A stretch of 64,000 nucleotides of DNA from Leucobacter chromiireducens subsp. solipictus (GTDB lineage: Bacteria; Actinomycetota; Actinomycetes; Actinomycetales; Microbacteriaceae). The translations under genes and the position numbers were made by a program. A model generated the notes under the pieces. The model did no database searches. It was not told the origin of the DNA and was given only the letters and a program-made list of their open reading frames with translations. Shown piece by piece: positions 55,220 to 63,979 of this stretch. Position 1 is the first letter of the stretch. Every line of letters starts with the position of its first letter. The DNA lies in the NCBI RefSeq assembly GCF_016758195.1, contig NZ_QYAC01000004.1, positions 156,283-220,282 on the forward strand, in the 5' to 3' direction.

Positions 55220-55225
55220 AGCCTA
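55220..55225 (-). promoter_or_regulatory. Candidate -10 box of the coiled-coil gene (leaderless)
   Basis: TAGGCT, then AGAGGT, then ATG on the minus strand, almost the same 15 bases as before map. It falls in the 20-bp gap after the Nif3-like gene. Confidence 0.5.
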
Positions 55226-55233
55226 GCGGTGCC

Positions 55234-56061
55234 TCAGCCCGCGGCTCCGACGGCGAAGGTCCACGGATCCGTCCGGAGACTGCTCACTCGGAACTCCACG
55301 CCCGGAAGCGCGGCCCGCATCCGCTCCGCCGCGCCTTCAAGCCACAGCGACTCGCTCGCCCAGTGCGCCACATCGATCAGCGCGGGGCCGCGCGAGGCCG
55401 CGGACTGCTCGAGCGACTCCTGAGCCGGGTGGTGCCGCAGATCCGAGGTGACGTACACGTCCGCACCGCGCACCACGGGGTGGTCGAGCAGACTATCCCC
55501 CGCGCCCCCGAGCAGAGCCACCGAGGTGATTAGCCGCTCGGGATCCCCCGCCACGCGCACGCCCGTGACGGTCGCGGGCAGCACGCCGGAGACGAGCTCC
55601 GCAAACGCGCGCAGCGGCATCGGCTCCGGCAGGATTCCACACCGCCCGATGCCCGCGGTCGGGTCCGCGCCGGGCACAATCGGCACCGCCTGCGCGAGCC
55701 CGAGTCGTCGCGCAAAGATATCCGATACTCCGCCCTCGGGCGCGTCGGCGTTGGTGTGCGCGGCGTACAGCGCGCAGCCACTGCGGATCAGCGTGGCGAG
55801 CAGGGCCCCCTTCGACGTTTGCTCGTCGAGGGTGTGGATCCCGCGCAGCAACAGCGGGTGGTGCGTGAAGAGCAGGTCCGCGCCCCACTCGCGGGCTTCT
55901 TCGACGGTCTCGGCGACCGCGTCGACCGCGAGCAACACCTTGGTCAGCGGCGCCCCGGCGTGCCCGGACACCAGGCCCACGCGATCCCAGCTCTCCGCGG
56001 TGGCCGTGGGCCAGACGGATTCCGCGTAGGCGGTGAAGTCACTGAGCGAGCGTTCTGACAC
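55234..56061 (-). CDS. Nif3-like dinuclear metal center protein
   Basis: 275 aa. Metal-ligand motifs of the Nif3/YbgI/DUF34 family are LLFTHHPLLLRG (two His), AAHTNADAPEGGVSD (His, Asp) and, near the end, HWASESLW (His and Glu). Family members form hexameric toroids with two metal ions per subunit; the substrate is unknown, and they are sometimes mis-called GTP cyclohydrolase. The gene ends 20 bp before the coiled-coil gene and starts 3 bp after metI ends. Confidence 0.9.
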   Translation of the reverse strand: MSERSLSDFTAYAESVWPTATAESWDRVGLVSGHAGAPLTKVLLAVDAVAETVEEAREWGADLLFTHHPLLLRGIHTLDEQTSKGALLATLIRSGCALYAAHTNADAPEGGVSDIFARRLGLAQAVPIVPGADPTAGIGRCGILPEPMPLRAFAELVSGVLPATVTGVRVAGDPERLITSVALLGGAGDSLLDHPVVRGADVYVTSDLRHHPAQESLEQSAASRGPALIDVAHWASESLWLEGAAERMRAALPGVEFRVSSLRTDPWTFAVGAAG

Positions 56062-56064
56062 GAT

Positions 56065-56730
56065 CTACCTCCGAAGCAGCTTGCGGGAAATGACGTTGCC
56101 GAGCAGCTGCACGAGCTGCACGATCAGGATGATGATGATCACGGCGGCCCAGGTCACCCAGGGGTTGAACTGGCGATACCCGTACTGGAGCGCCAGGTTC
56201 CCGAGCCCGCCGCCGCCCACCACACCGGCCATCGCGGTCATGTCCACGACCGCGATGAAGGCGAAGGTGTACCCGAGCACCAGCGGGCCGAGCCCCTCGG
56301 GAATCAGCACGGTGAAGATGGTGCGCAGCGGCCCCGCCCCCATCGCCCGGGACGCCTCGATCACTCCGGGCGAGACGGTGAGCAGGTTTTGCTCAACGAG
56401 CCGCGCGATCCCGAACATCGCGGCGAACACGAGCACGAACATGAGCGCGCGGTCACCGATCCCGGTCCCCACCACGAGCCGTGCGAGCGGGGTCAAGGCC
56501 GCGATCAGGATCACGAACGGGATCGGCCGGAAGAAGTTCACGAGGAAGTTGAGGATGACAAACACCGGGCGGTTCTGCAAGAGCCCGCCACGGCGCGTCA
56601 CGGTCAGGGCGACGCCGACGACCAGGCCCAGCGCGCCGCCGACCCCCATCGCCACGACCACGTACATGAGCGTCTGCAGCGTCGCCTCGAGGAACTTGCC
56701 GTTCGCGAGGAGTTCAATGAGCCGGTCCAT
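56065..56730 (-). CDS. metI: Methionine ABC transporter permease
   Basis: 221 aa with five transmembrane helices (first: LQTLMYVVVAMGVGGALGLVVGVAL). The cytoplasmic EAA loop that docks on the ATPase reads EASRAMGAGPLRTIFTVLIPEGL. MetI forms the membrane channel for D/L-methionine import with MetN and MetQ. Its ATG shares one base with the metN stop (TAATG). Confidence 0.92.
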   Translation of the reverse strand: MDRLIELLANGKFLEATLQTLMYVVVAMGVGGALGLVVGVALTVTRRGGLLQNRPVFVILNFLVNFFRPIPFVILIAALTPLARLVVGTGIGDRALMFVLVFAAMFGIARLVEQNLLTVSPGVIEASRAMGAGPLRTIFTVLIPEGLGPLVLGYTFAFIAVVDMTAMAGVVGGGGLGNLALQYGYRQFNPWVTWAAVIIIILIVQLVQLLGNVISRKLLRR

Positions 56731-57758
56731 TACGCCAGCACCTCCAGTTCAGTCTCCTGCGCCAGTGCCGCCACGGCGTGCTCCACGCGAAGTTCGTCGC
56801 CGATCAGTTCGAGCGTGAGCTTTCCGAAGCTCCGGCCGCCCACGTCGGTGATCCCGCCGTGCACAATACTCACGCCCACGCCGCGCTCGGCGAGCGTGCG
56901 GAACACGACCGGCTGATCCACGTCTCCGTCGCGGAACGTCAGACTGACGAGCCGGCCGCGGTGGCGCTCGCGGAGCTGTTCGAGATGTCCGGCGGCAGGC
57001 TCGCTCGGCAGTGCGGTCGCCACGAACTTGCGTGTCGTCTCGCTCTGCGGGGCAGAGAACACCTCGAACACATTGCCCTGTTCGACCGCGCGACCCCCGT
57101 CCATGACGGTGACGCGGTCGGCGATCTCCCGCACCACCTCCATCTCGTGCGTGATGAGCACGATCGTGATGCCGAGTTCATCGTTGACGCGTTTCAGGAG
57201 CGCGAGCACCTCGCGCGACGTCTCGGGATCCAGGGCGCTCGTCGCTTCATCGGCGAGCAGCACACCCGGGTTCGTGGCGAGCGCACGCGCGATACCGACG
57301 CGCTGCTTCTGCCCGCCAGAGAGCTGATCGACGTAGGCACCCGCCCGATCCTGCAGCCCCACGAAGGCCAGGAGCTCGGCCACGCGTGCGGGCCGCTCCG
57401 CCTTCGGGACGCCCGCGACCACGAGCGGGTACTCGATGTTCTTCGCGACCGTCTTGGCATGGAAGAGGTTGAACTGCTGAAAGATCATGCCGATCTGCGA
57501 GCGCACACGTCGCAGCTCGCGCTCGGGCATCTGGCTGAGTTCGTCTTCGCCCACCGTGATCGTGCCGCTCGTGGCGCGTTCCAGGCCGTTCACGAGCCGT
57601 AGCAGCGTGCTCTTCCCGGCGCCCGAGTAGCCGATGATGGCGTGAATCTCGCCGGACTCGACCGTGATCGACACGTCGTCGACGGCGACGATCTCCGGAT
57701 CTTTCTTGCCGCGGCCGGGGTAGCGCTTCCCGACACCGCTGAGTTGCACGCGTGTCAC
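56730..57758 (-). CDS. metN: Methionine ABC transporter ATP-binding protein
   Basis: About 342 aa. It has Walker A GYSGAGKST, the signature LSGGQKQRVGIA and Walker B VLLADEATSALDP. The C-terminal NIL domain (about 260-342, ending VEHAVAALAQETELEVLA) is an ACT-like fold that binds methionine and inhibits transport in E. coli MetN. I chose the GTG at 57758 (MTRVQLSGVGKRY), with AAAGGA about 9 nt upstream; a longer frame to 57863 would add a disordered Arg-rich tail. Confidence 0.92.
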   Translation of the reverse strand: MTRVQLSGVGKRYPGRGKKDPEIVAVDDVSITVESGEIHAIIGYSGAGKSTLLRLVNGLERATSGTITVGEDELSQMPERELRRVRSQIGMIFQQFNLFHAKTVAKNIEYPLVVAGVPKAERPARVAELLAFVGLQDRAGAYVDQLSGGQKQRVGIARALATNPGVLLADEATSALDPETSREVLALLKRVNDELGITIVLITHEMEVVREIADRVTVMDGGRAVEQGNVFEVFSAPQSETTRKFVATALPSEPAAGHLEQLRERHRGRLVSLTFRDGDVDQPVVFRTLAERGVGVSIVHGGITDVGGRSFGKLTLELIGDELRVEHAVAALAQETELEVLA

Positions 57759-57842
57759 CCTGGGGGTCCTTTCGGTCGGTGTGGCCGCCACCGCGGGTGG
57801 GCGCGACGTCAATCTATTGTCGGGGGTGCGGCCGGAACGAGA

Positions 57843-57883
57843 CGAATCGGGGCGGCGCGCCACATGCGCACCGCCCCGATTCG
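57843..57883 (-). terminator. Hairpin between metQ and metN
   Basis: The 13-bp perfect stem CGAATCGGGGCGG/CCGCCCCGATTCG with a 15-nt loop lies 28 nt after the metQ stop. Placed between the binding-protein gene and the membrane genes, it would give more MetQ than MetNI. Confidence 0.65.
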
Positions 57884-57911
57884 GAAACTGTCCCGGCTGA
57901 GCCGAACCGGA

Positions 57912-58802
57912 CTACTTCGTTGCCCGGTAGTCGTCCTCGGCCTGCTTCAGGGTCTTCGCGAGGTCTGCGGCGGGAGTGTTGAGCAGCACCGCGCCCTCAC
58001 CCACGTAGTCCTGCACGGCCTGCTGCACATCGGCGTTGTTCTGGTAGATGTCGACGAGCTTCAGGTAGGTCTCGTTGTCCTTGTCCTCCGCGCGCGCTGC
58101 GAAGATGTTGGTGTAGGGCGCTGCGGCCGCGTCCTCGGCGCTGTCCGAACCGAGCGAGTCCGAGAACTTCAGGCCGGAGGGCTCGACGAAGTCGTTGTTG
58201 ACGACACCGGCGTCGACGTCGGGCAGCGCACCCGGGATGCCCGCCGCGTCGAGCTCGGTGACCTTCACCTTGGACGTGTCCGTCAGGATGTCCTCGAGGG
58301 TCGAGCCGGAGTTGCCGCCGTCCTTCAACTCGATCAGGCCGAGCTTCTGCAGCACGAGCAGGGCGCGGGCGCGGTTCGATTCGTCGTTCGGGACCGCAAC
58401 GGTGCCACCCTGGGGGATGTCTTCGAGCGAGTCGTACTTCGCCGAGAACAGGTTCATGGGGTAGATCACCGTCGAACCGAGCGCGACCAGGTCGTCGTCC
58501 GCGTCGACGTTGTGCGACGCGAGGAACGCGATGTGCTGGAACTGGTTCAGGTCCAGTTCGCCCTCGCTCAGCAGCGGGTTGGGCTGCGGGTACTCGGCAA
58601 AGTCGATGATCTCCACGGTGATGCCTTCGTCGGCGGCCGCGTCGATGAAGGTGTCCCAGTAGGGCTGGCCGCCGGGGACGACCCCGATCTTCACGGTGGT
58701 GTCTTCGGCGGCGGGGCTCGCGCAGCCGGCGAGCGCCGTGGTCGCGGCCAGAGCGAGCGCGGTCAGTGAAGCGGCGAGGATGCCGCGCTTCCGGATCGTC
58801 AT
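57912..58802 (-). CDS. metQ: Methionine-binding lipoprotein
   Basis: About 296 aa. The lipoprotein signal ends in LAGC with Cys27 as the lipidation site. The mature part is NlpA/MetQ family: TVKIGVVPGGQPYWD, DLNQFQHIAFLASHN, VAVPNDESNRARALLVLQKLGLI and VVNNDFVEPSGL. It captures methionine outside the membrane for MetNI. GAGGACCTC precedes the ATG at 58802, favoured over an in-frame ATG at 58817. I see no SAM riboswitch in the 199 bp upstream, which are shared with the divergent gap gene. Confidence 0.93.
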   Translation of the reverse strand: MTIRKRGILAASLTALALAATTALAGCASPAAEDTTVKIGVVPGGQPYWDTFIDAAADEGITVEIIDFAEYPQPNPLLSEGELDLNQFQHIAFLASHNVDADDDLVALGSTVIYPMNLFSAKYDSLEDIPQGGTVAVPNDESNRARALLVLQKLGLIELKDGGNSGSTLEDILTDTSKVKVTELDAAGIPGALPDVDAGVVNNDFVEPSGLKFSDSLGSDSAEDAAAAPYTNIFAARAEDKDNETYLKLVDIYQNNADVQQAVQDYVGEGAVLLNTPAADLAKTLKQAEDDYRATK

Positions 58803-59001
58803 GAGGTCCTCATTCATTCTGCTGGTGCGCGGTGCGAGTCGCCGCGCGGAACTTCTCTAGCATCGGGCATGATCCCCGCCACGCGGTAATCCGCGTGTCA
58901 TACTCCGTCATCCTCGTGGGATACTGGAGTGTGACGCTACAGCGTCCCGGCGGGCAGGCCGACACAACTTTCACCACCGTTTGGAAGGACCCTCCGTTCA
59001 T

Positions 59002-60441
59002 ATGAACCAGCGTGCTGATGCTCACCTTGAAGACTGGAAGGCGAAGCAGGAACTCGCAGAGCGGATGATCCCGCTCATCGGTCAGCTCTACCGCGACCAC
59101 GACGTGGTGATGTCGGTGCACGGTCGGAGCCTGGTCGGCCGCTCCCCCATCGACATCATCCGCGCGCACAGCTTCGCTCGGAAGATCGATGACGTTGAGC
59201 TGCCGCTCGCGGAGACCTCGGCCATCGTCGAGGCGCTCGCCACGATCCAGCCCGGCCCCGCATCGGTCGACCTGGCGCTGCTCGCGAACGGCTTCCGCGC
59301 TGCCGCCGGTGACGATCTCGAGGCGTACCTCCGCGAGGTGCTGGCCCCCGCGATCGGTGCCGAGCCCGGCACCGGCACCGACGTGGTGCTCTACGGCTTC
59401 GGCCGGATCGGGCGCCTGCTCGCCCGCATCATCATCGATCACTCGGGCAGCGGCAACGGCCTGAACCTGCGCGCGATCGTCGTCCGCAAGGGCTCGGAGA
59501 ACGACCTGGTCAAGCGCGCCAACCTGCTGCGCCGCGACTCGGTCCACGGCCCCTTCAACGGCACCATCAAGGTGCTCGAGGACGAGAACGCGATCGTCGC
59601 GAACGGCGTCCGCATCCAGGTCATCTACTCGAACGATCCGGCGAGCGTCGATTACACGCAGTACGGCATCGAGGACGCGATCCTCGTCGACAACACGGGC
59701 AAGTGGCGCGACGCGGAGGGCCTCGGCCAGCACCTGCAGAACCAGGGCATCGCCCGCGTGCTGCTCACCGCGCCGGGCAAGGGCGACATGCTCAACATTG
59801 TGTACGGCGTGAACAACGACCAGATCACCGACGAGCAGCGCATCATCAGCGCGGCCTCCTGCACCACGAACGCGATCACCCCCGTGCTCAAGGTGCTCAA
59901 CGACGAGTTCGGCGTGACCCGCGGACACGTGGAGACGGTGCACTCGTACACGAACGATCAGAACCTGATCGACAACTTCCACAAGGGCGACCGCCGCGGC
60001 CGCTCGGCGGCGCTGAACATGGTGCTGACCGAGACCGGTGCGGCGAAGGCCGTCGCCAAGGCGCTGCCGGAGTTCGAGGGCAAGCTCACGGGGAACGCAA
60101 TCCGCGTTCCCACCCCCAACGTCTCGATGGCCGTGCTCAACCTGCAGCTCGAGCGCGAGACCACGAGCGAAGAGATCAACGCACTGCTCCAGCAGGTGTC
60201 GCTCACGGGCGCGCTGCGCACGCAGATCGACTACGTGGAGTCCGCGGAGATCGTCTCCAGCGACTTCGTCGGTTCGAACCGCGCCGGCATCGTCGATGGC
60301 CTCGCCACGATCGTCACCGGCGACTCGGCCGTCGTCTACGTCTGGTACGACAACGAGTACGGCTACAGCTGCCAGGTGGTCCGCGTGATCGAGCAGCTCG
60401 CGGGGAGCCACCCCGCGCACCTGCCCGCGCTGACCGCCTAA
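59002..60441 (+). CDS. gap: Glyceraldehyde-3-phosphate dehydrogenase, long form
   Basis: About 479 aa, versus about 335 for ordinary GAPDH. An N-terminal extension of about 130 residues (HLEDWKAKQELAERMIPLIGQL...) precedes the Rossmann domain (VVLYGFGRIGRLLARII). The catalytic Cys is in SAASCTTNAITP and the His in VETVHSYTNDQN; the C-terminal WYDNEYGYSCQ is present. The length and extension match corynebacterial GapB/GapX-type enzymes, which often work in the gluconeogenic direction. The ATG at 59002 has GGAAGGA about 12 nt upstream. It is divergent from metQ. Confidence 0.9.
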   Translation: MNQRADAHLEDWKAKQELAERMIPLIGQLYRDHDVVMSVHGRSLVGRSPIDIIRAHSFARKIDDVELPLAETSAIVEALATIQPGPASVDLALLANGFRAAAGDDLEAYLREVLAPAIGAEPGTGTDVVLYGFGRIGRLLARIIIDHSGSGNGLNLRAIVVRKGSENDLVKRANLLRRDSVHGPFNGTIKVLEDENAIVANGVRIQVIYSNDPASVDYTQYGIEDAILVDNTGKWRDAEGLGQHLQNQGIARVLLTAPGKGDMLNIVYGVNNDQITDEQRIISAASCTTNAITPVLKVLNDEFGVTRGHVETVHSYTNDQNLIDNFHKGDRRGRSAALNMVLTETGAAKAVAKALPEFEGKLTGNAIRVPTPNVSMAVLNLQLERETTSEEINALLQQVSLTGALRTQIDYVESAEIVSSDFVGSNRAGIVDGLATIVTGDSAVVYVWYDNEYGYSCQVVRVIEQLAGSHPAHLPALTA

Positions 60442-60486
60442 TCGCGAGAACCGAACGCACCACCGCTCGAACGAAAGGAACGCAAG

Positions 60487-61332
60487 ATGTCGGAGAAATA
60501 CCTCATCGGAGTCGACGGATCTGAGCAGAGCCGTGTCGCGCTCGCCTGGGGGCTCGCCCGAGCCACCGAGCGGGGGGCGACCGTGCAACTGCTGCACGTT
60601 GCGGACGACTCGTTCCTGTCCGAAAGCGTCGCGTTCCTGTCCGAAGCGCAGAAGGCGTCCGAGCAGATGCTCGAGGCCGAGGTCGCGTACGCGCGCACCC
60701 TCGGGTTCACGGGCGAGATCTCCGGATCCGCCGTGGTCGGTCACCCGATCGCAGAGGTTGAGGAAGCCTCGAAGCAGGCCGATCTGCTGATCCTGGGTCA
60801 GCACAGCGGCACCCGCTTCGCCGGGTCGTTCTTCGGCACGCGCGCCGTGAAGGTCGCGGCGACGGCGCACTGCCCCGTCGCCGTGATCCCCAACCTCGAC
60901 GCACGCCCCAACGCGGGCGTCGTCGTGGGCGTGGACGGCTCGGACGCCTCGCAGCGCGCGATCGCCTACGCCGCGGAGGAGGCCTCCTTCCGCGGCGCCC
61001 CCCTCATCGCGGTGTACGCGTGGATGCCGCCGCTGACCCCCGGACTCGAGTATCTCTGGAGCGAGGAGCTCGTGGAGTCGCAGCGCTCCGCCGCTGAGGA
61101 GGCCATCGCGATCGGTGTGGCGGGCCTCGCAGGCCGGTACCCGGATCTCGAGATCAAGCGTGAGATCGTGCAGTCTCCCCCGGTCGCCGCACTCGTGCAG
61201 GCCGCGGAGGGGGCCGAGCTCCTGGTCGTGGGCAGCCGCGGCCGTGGTGGGATCTCCCGCCTGTTGCTCGGTTCGGTCAGCCACGGGGTGCTGCAGGCGC
61301 TTCCGTGCCCGGTGATCGTCACGCGCGCCTAA
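60487..61332 (+). CDS. Universal stress protein, two UspA domains
   Basis: 281 aa with tandem Usp domains: GVDGSEQSRVALAWGLARA (start of domain 1) and GVDGSDASQRAIAYAAEEA (start of domain 2, about residue 142). The second keeps the ATP-binding loop LLVVGSRGRGGISRLLLGSVS. In the first, LILGQHSGTRFAG is a degenerate version. It lies 45 nt after gap with AAAGGA before its ATG, so is probably co-transcribed. Roles in dormancy or redox stress are known for relatives. Confidence 0.92.
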   Translation: MSEKYLIGVDGSEQSRVALAWGLARATERGATVQLLHVADDSFLSESVAFLSEAQKASEQMLEAEVAYARTLGFTGEISGSAVVGHPIAEVEEASKQADLLILGQHSGTRFAGSFFGTRAVKVAATAHCPVAVIPNLDARPNAGVVVGVDGSDASQRAIAYAAEEASFRGAPLIAVYAWMPPLTPGLEYLWSEELVESQRSAAEEAIAIGVAGLAGRYPDLEIKREIVQSPPVAALVQAAEGAELLVVGSRGRGGISRLLLGSVSHGVLQALPCPVIVTRA

Positions 61333-61351
61333 CGCTTCGCACCGCACACGA

Positions 61352-61392
61352 TTCGGGGCGGGGTTTGTCGAGGCTTTCGACGAACCCCGCCC
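61352..61392 (+). terminator. Terminator after the stress-protein gene
   Basis: An 18-bp stem (CGGGGCGGGGTTTGTCGA and its near-complement, one G-U pair) with a short GGCTT loop, 19 nt after the stop codon; tail GTCGCTGTT. Confidence 0.8.
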
Positions 61393-61434
61393 CGTCGCTG
61401 TTCCTGGTTTCTCTCCTCACGAAAGGCGGCCCCG

Positions 61435-62115
61435 ATGTCGCAGGATCCCCAGCCCCACCCCCACCCCAGTACAGACATTCGCATCGAGCGGGTGCTGACG
61501 GCCGGCACGATCGGTGCCGGGCGGCCCGGACTTCCCCCGGAGGGGGTCTTCCTCGAGAACAACGTCTGGCTCGTCGGCGACGACGCCCGGGTGCTCGTCA
61601 TCGATGCGGCCCACGACGCGGAAGCGATCGCCGCCGCGGTGGGCGAGCGTGAGGCGCTGGGCATCCTGCTCACGCACGGTCACGAGGATCACGTGAACGC
61701 CGCGCTGGATCTCGCGCAGCGGCTCGACACTCACCTGTACCTGCACCCGGCCGATCTCTTCATCTGGGCCGACACCCATGGCGATGCGCTGCCCGATTTC
61801 GAGCTCGCCGACGGCGCGGTCTTCCAGGTCGGAGACGTCGAACTCGTGACCCGGCACACTCCCGGGCACACGCCCGGATCGGTGTGCTTCGTCGCCCCGA
61901 GACTGGGGACCGTGTTCTCCGGCGACACGCTGTTCCAGGGTGGCCCCGGCGCGACCCGCTGGGAGTACTCGAGCTTCCCCGAGATCATTGCGTCGATCCA
62001 GCGCGAGCTCTTCACGCTGCCCGACGATATGAGCGTCCAGCCCGGTCACGGTGCCGGCACGACGGTGGAGCGTGAGCGCCCCGCGATCGACGCCTGGCTC
62101 GCCCGGGGGCAGTAG
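61435..62115 (+). CDS. Metallo-beta-lactamase-fold hydrolase (glyoxalase II-like)
   Basis: 226 aa. The zinc-binding motif reads THGHEDHVNAA (HxHxDH). Further metal ligands are the His in TRHTPGHTPGSVCFV, the Asp in FSGDTLFQGG, and the His in VQPGHGAGT. The size and pattern fit the glyoxalase II-like subgroup, thioester hydrolases. The substrate is unknown. AAAGG precedes the ATG. The MFS gene follows after 92 bp. Confidence 0.9.
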   Translation: MSQDPQPHPHPSTDIRIERVLTAGTIGAGRPGLPPEGVFLENNVWLVGDDARVLVIDAAHDAEAIAAAVGEREALGILLTHGHEDHVNAALDLAQRLDTHLYLHPADLFIWADTHGDALPDFELADGAVFQVGDVELVTRHTPGHTPGSVCFVAPRLGTVFSGDTLFQGGPGATRWEYSSFPEIIASIQRELFTLPDDMSVQPGHGAGTTVERERPAIDAWLARGQ

Positions 62116-62207
62116 GCCGGCGGGGACATTCGGGTAGTCTTGCCGGGTCGCATTGCCGCGCTCGCTGCCGCGGTCCGCGGAGCGCTCGCCTCGTCCGAAA
62201 GGCTGTT

Positions 62208-63446
62208 ATGCCCCCGCTTTCCCCGCTGCGCCGCTCGCTCGCGCTGTTCGCCCTCGCACTGGGCGGCTTCGGGATCGGGGTGACGGAGTTCGCGACGATG
62301 GGGCTGTTGCCAGATATCGCGCGGGATCTGCTCCCCGGCTTTGACGCGGCCCCCGAGGCCGGCATCGCGCAGGCGGGCTTCCTCATCACGGCCTACGCCC
62401 TGGGTGTGGTCGTCGGTGCGCCCACATTCGCGGTGTTCGCCGCACGCGCCTCGCACAGCACGCTCACGTTCTGGCTCCTGGGGCTGTTCGTGGTCGGCAC
62501 CGTCGCGTCGGCGTGTATGCCGAGCTTCGGTTCGCTCGCGGTGTTCCGGTTTATCGCGGCGCTCCCGCACGGGGCCTACTTCGGCGTTGCCTCGCTCCTC
62601 GCGGCCCGGATCATGGGTCCGGGGAAGCAGGGCCAGGGCATCGCGCTCGCGCTGTCGGGCTTGACCATCGCGAACGTGATCGGGGTCCCCCTGGCCACCT
62701 GGCTCGGCCAGTTCGCCGGGTGGCGGTGGGCATACGTGCTCGTCGCGGTGATCTTCACGGCCACGCTGCTGCTCGGCCTTGCCGTGCTCCCCCGCGTCCC
62801 GGGCAACCCCGATCGCCATCCGGCCCGGGAACTCGCGGCGCTGCGCAATCCAAGGATCTGGACCATGGTCGCGGTCGGGGCGATCGGCTTCGGCGGTTTC
62901 TTCGCGGTGTACTCCTACATCGCGGAGGTGACGACCCGGGTCGCGGGCATGTCCGCCGATTCCGTGCCGTGGGTGCTTGCGACCCTGGGCGTGGGCATGA
63001 CGATCGGGAATCTCCTGGGCGGCTGGGCGAGCGACCGCAACCCGCCTGCCGCGGTCATCGGCGGTTTCGTCGCACTCATCGCGACGCTCGTGGCGTACGC
63101 GCTGTTCGCCACGGGGCCCGCGGCGCTCGTGTCGCTCGCGTTCGCGATCGGGATCACCTCGTCGATCCTCGTGCCGTCCATCCAAGCCCGGCTCATCCGC
63201 ATCGCGGGAGAGGCGGCGCTCCTCGGTGCCGCGCTCAATCACGCGGCGTTCAACGTGGGCAACAGCCTGGGTGCCTGGCTCGGCGGTCTCGTCATCGCCG
63301 CGGGACTCGGGCACCTGTCCCCGGGGTGGGTCGGCGCGGGCCTCGCGACCGCGGGCTTGCTCCTGGCCCTCGTGAGTTTCGGGGTGGAGCGGCGCGACAA
63401 GGCCCGCAGCCTCGATACCGCGGGCCTCGCCGTCGTCGCCCCCTAG
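62208..63446 (+). CDS. MFS transporter, AraJ/Cml-like
   Basis: 412 aa with twelve predicted transmembrane helices. The N-terminal signature LGGFGIGVTEFATMGLLPDIA is that of the drug:H+ antiporter AraJ/Cml/SotB group. Helices with FRFIAALPHGAYFGVASLLAAR and GLTIANVIGVPLATWLGQ follow; a central loop with NPDRHPARELAALRN separates the halves. Probable efflux of sugars or drugs; substrate unknown. It ends overlapping the convergent flavin reductase gene by 3 bp. Confidence 0.88.
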   Translation: MPPLSPLRRSLALFALALGGFGIGVTEFATMGLLPDIARDLLPGFDAAPEAGIAQAGFLITAYALGVVVGAPTFAVFAARASHSTLTFWLLGLFVVGTVASACMPSFGSLAVFRFIAALPHGAYFGVASLLAARIMGPGKQGQGIALALSGLTIANVIGVPLATWLGQFAGWRWAYVLVAVIFTATLLLGLAVLPRVPGNPDRHPARELAALRNPRIWTMVAVGAIGFGGFFAVYSYIAEVTTRVAGMSADSVPWVLATLGVGMTIGNLLGGWASDRNPPAAVIGGFVALIATLVAYALFATGPAALVSLAFAIGITSSILVPSIQARLIRIAGEAALLGAALNHAAFNVGNSLGAWLGGLVIAAGLGHLSPGWVGAGLATAGLLLALVSFGVERRDKARSLDTAGLAVVAP

Positions 63447-63979
63447 TTCGTGACGACGTCGCCGAGGGTGCGGAACTTCCGGTCGACGTGCACCATCGGC
63501 TCCGCTTCCTCGCCGAACACCGCGCCGAGGATCTCGGCGACAACGATCACGGAGGAACCGACCTCGAGTGAGTGCAGCGTGCGGCACCGGAGCGCGACCC
63601 GGGTGTTCGGGAGGTAGGGTTCTCCGGTGACCAGCTCACGCCAGCCCTGCTCGGGCGTGAAACGCTCGGTTCCCGACACCGCGAACGTGGCCGCGATCGC
63701 CGCGTGGCGCGCATCGAGCAGGTGCACCACGTAGCTGTCCGCGTGCAGCAGCCCGCCGGCGCTGCCGGTGGCACGAGTCACGGAGAACGAGAGCGCGGGC
63801 GGATCGATGCCCACCGACGACACGCTCGACGCGGTGAGGCCCACCGGGCCGTCCGGCGTGTGCGCAGTAATCAGCGATACTCCCGCCGGGTGTTGCCGGA
63901 ACGCCGCCTTCAGCGCGTCCGCGCCGGTCGTTCCTGCCGCATCATACGCGGGCATCCCCATTGCGTCAGTCTCGTTCAC
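63443..63979 (-). CDS. Flavin reductase family protein
   Basis: 178 aa, GTG start close to the window end. The flavin reductase-like FMN-binding split barrel shows LKAAFRQHPAGVSLITAHTPDGPVGLTASS, VSSVGIDPPALSFSV and SYVVHLLDARHAAIA. Relatives reduce FMN/FAD with NAD(P)H to supply two-component monooxygenases, but none is visible in the window. Convergent with the MFS gene. The promoter lies mostly beyond the window. Confidence 0.88.
   Translation of the reverse strand: MNETDAMGMPAYDAAGTTGADALKAAFRQHPAGVSLITAHTPDGPVGLTASSVSSVGIDPPALSFSVTRATGSAGGLLHADSYVVHLLDARHAAIAATFAVSGTERFTPEQGWRELVTGEPYLPNTRVALRCRTLHSLEVGSSVIVVAEILGAVFGEEAEPMVHVDRKFRTLGDVVTN

Noticed and set aside
58803-59001. Possible SAM riboswitch before metQ
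   Set aside because: None of the conserved SAM aptamer cores is visible in the 199 bp between metQ and gap on either strand; only short inverted repeats such as CACGCGG...CCGCGTG.
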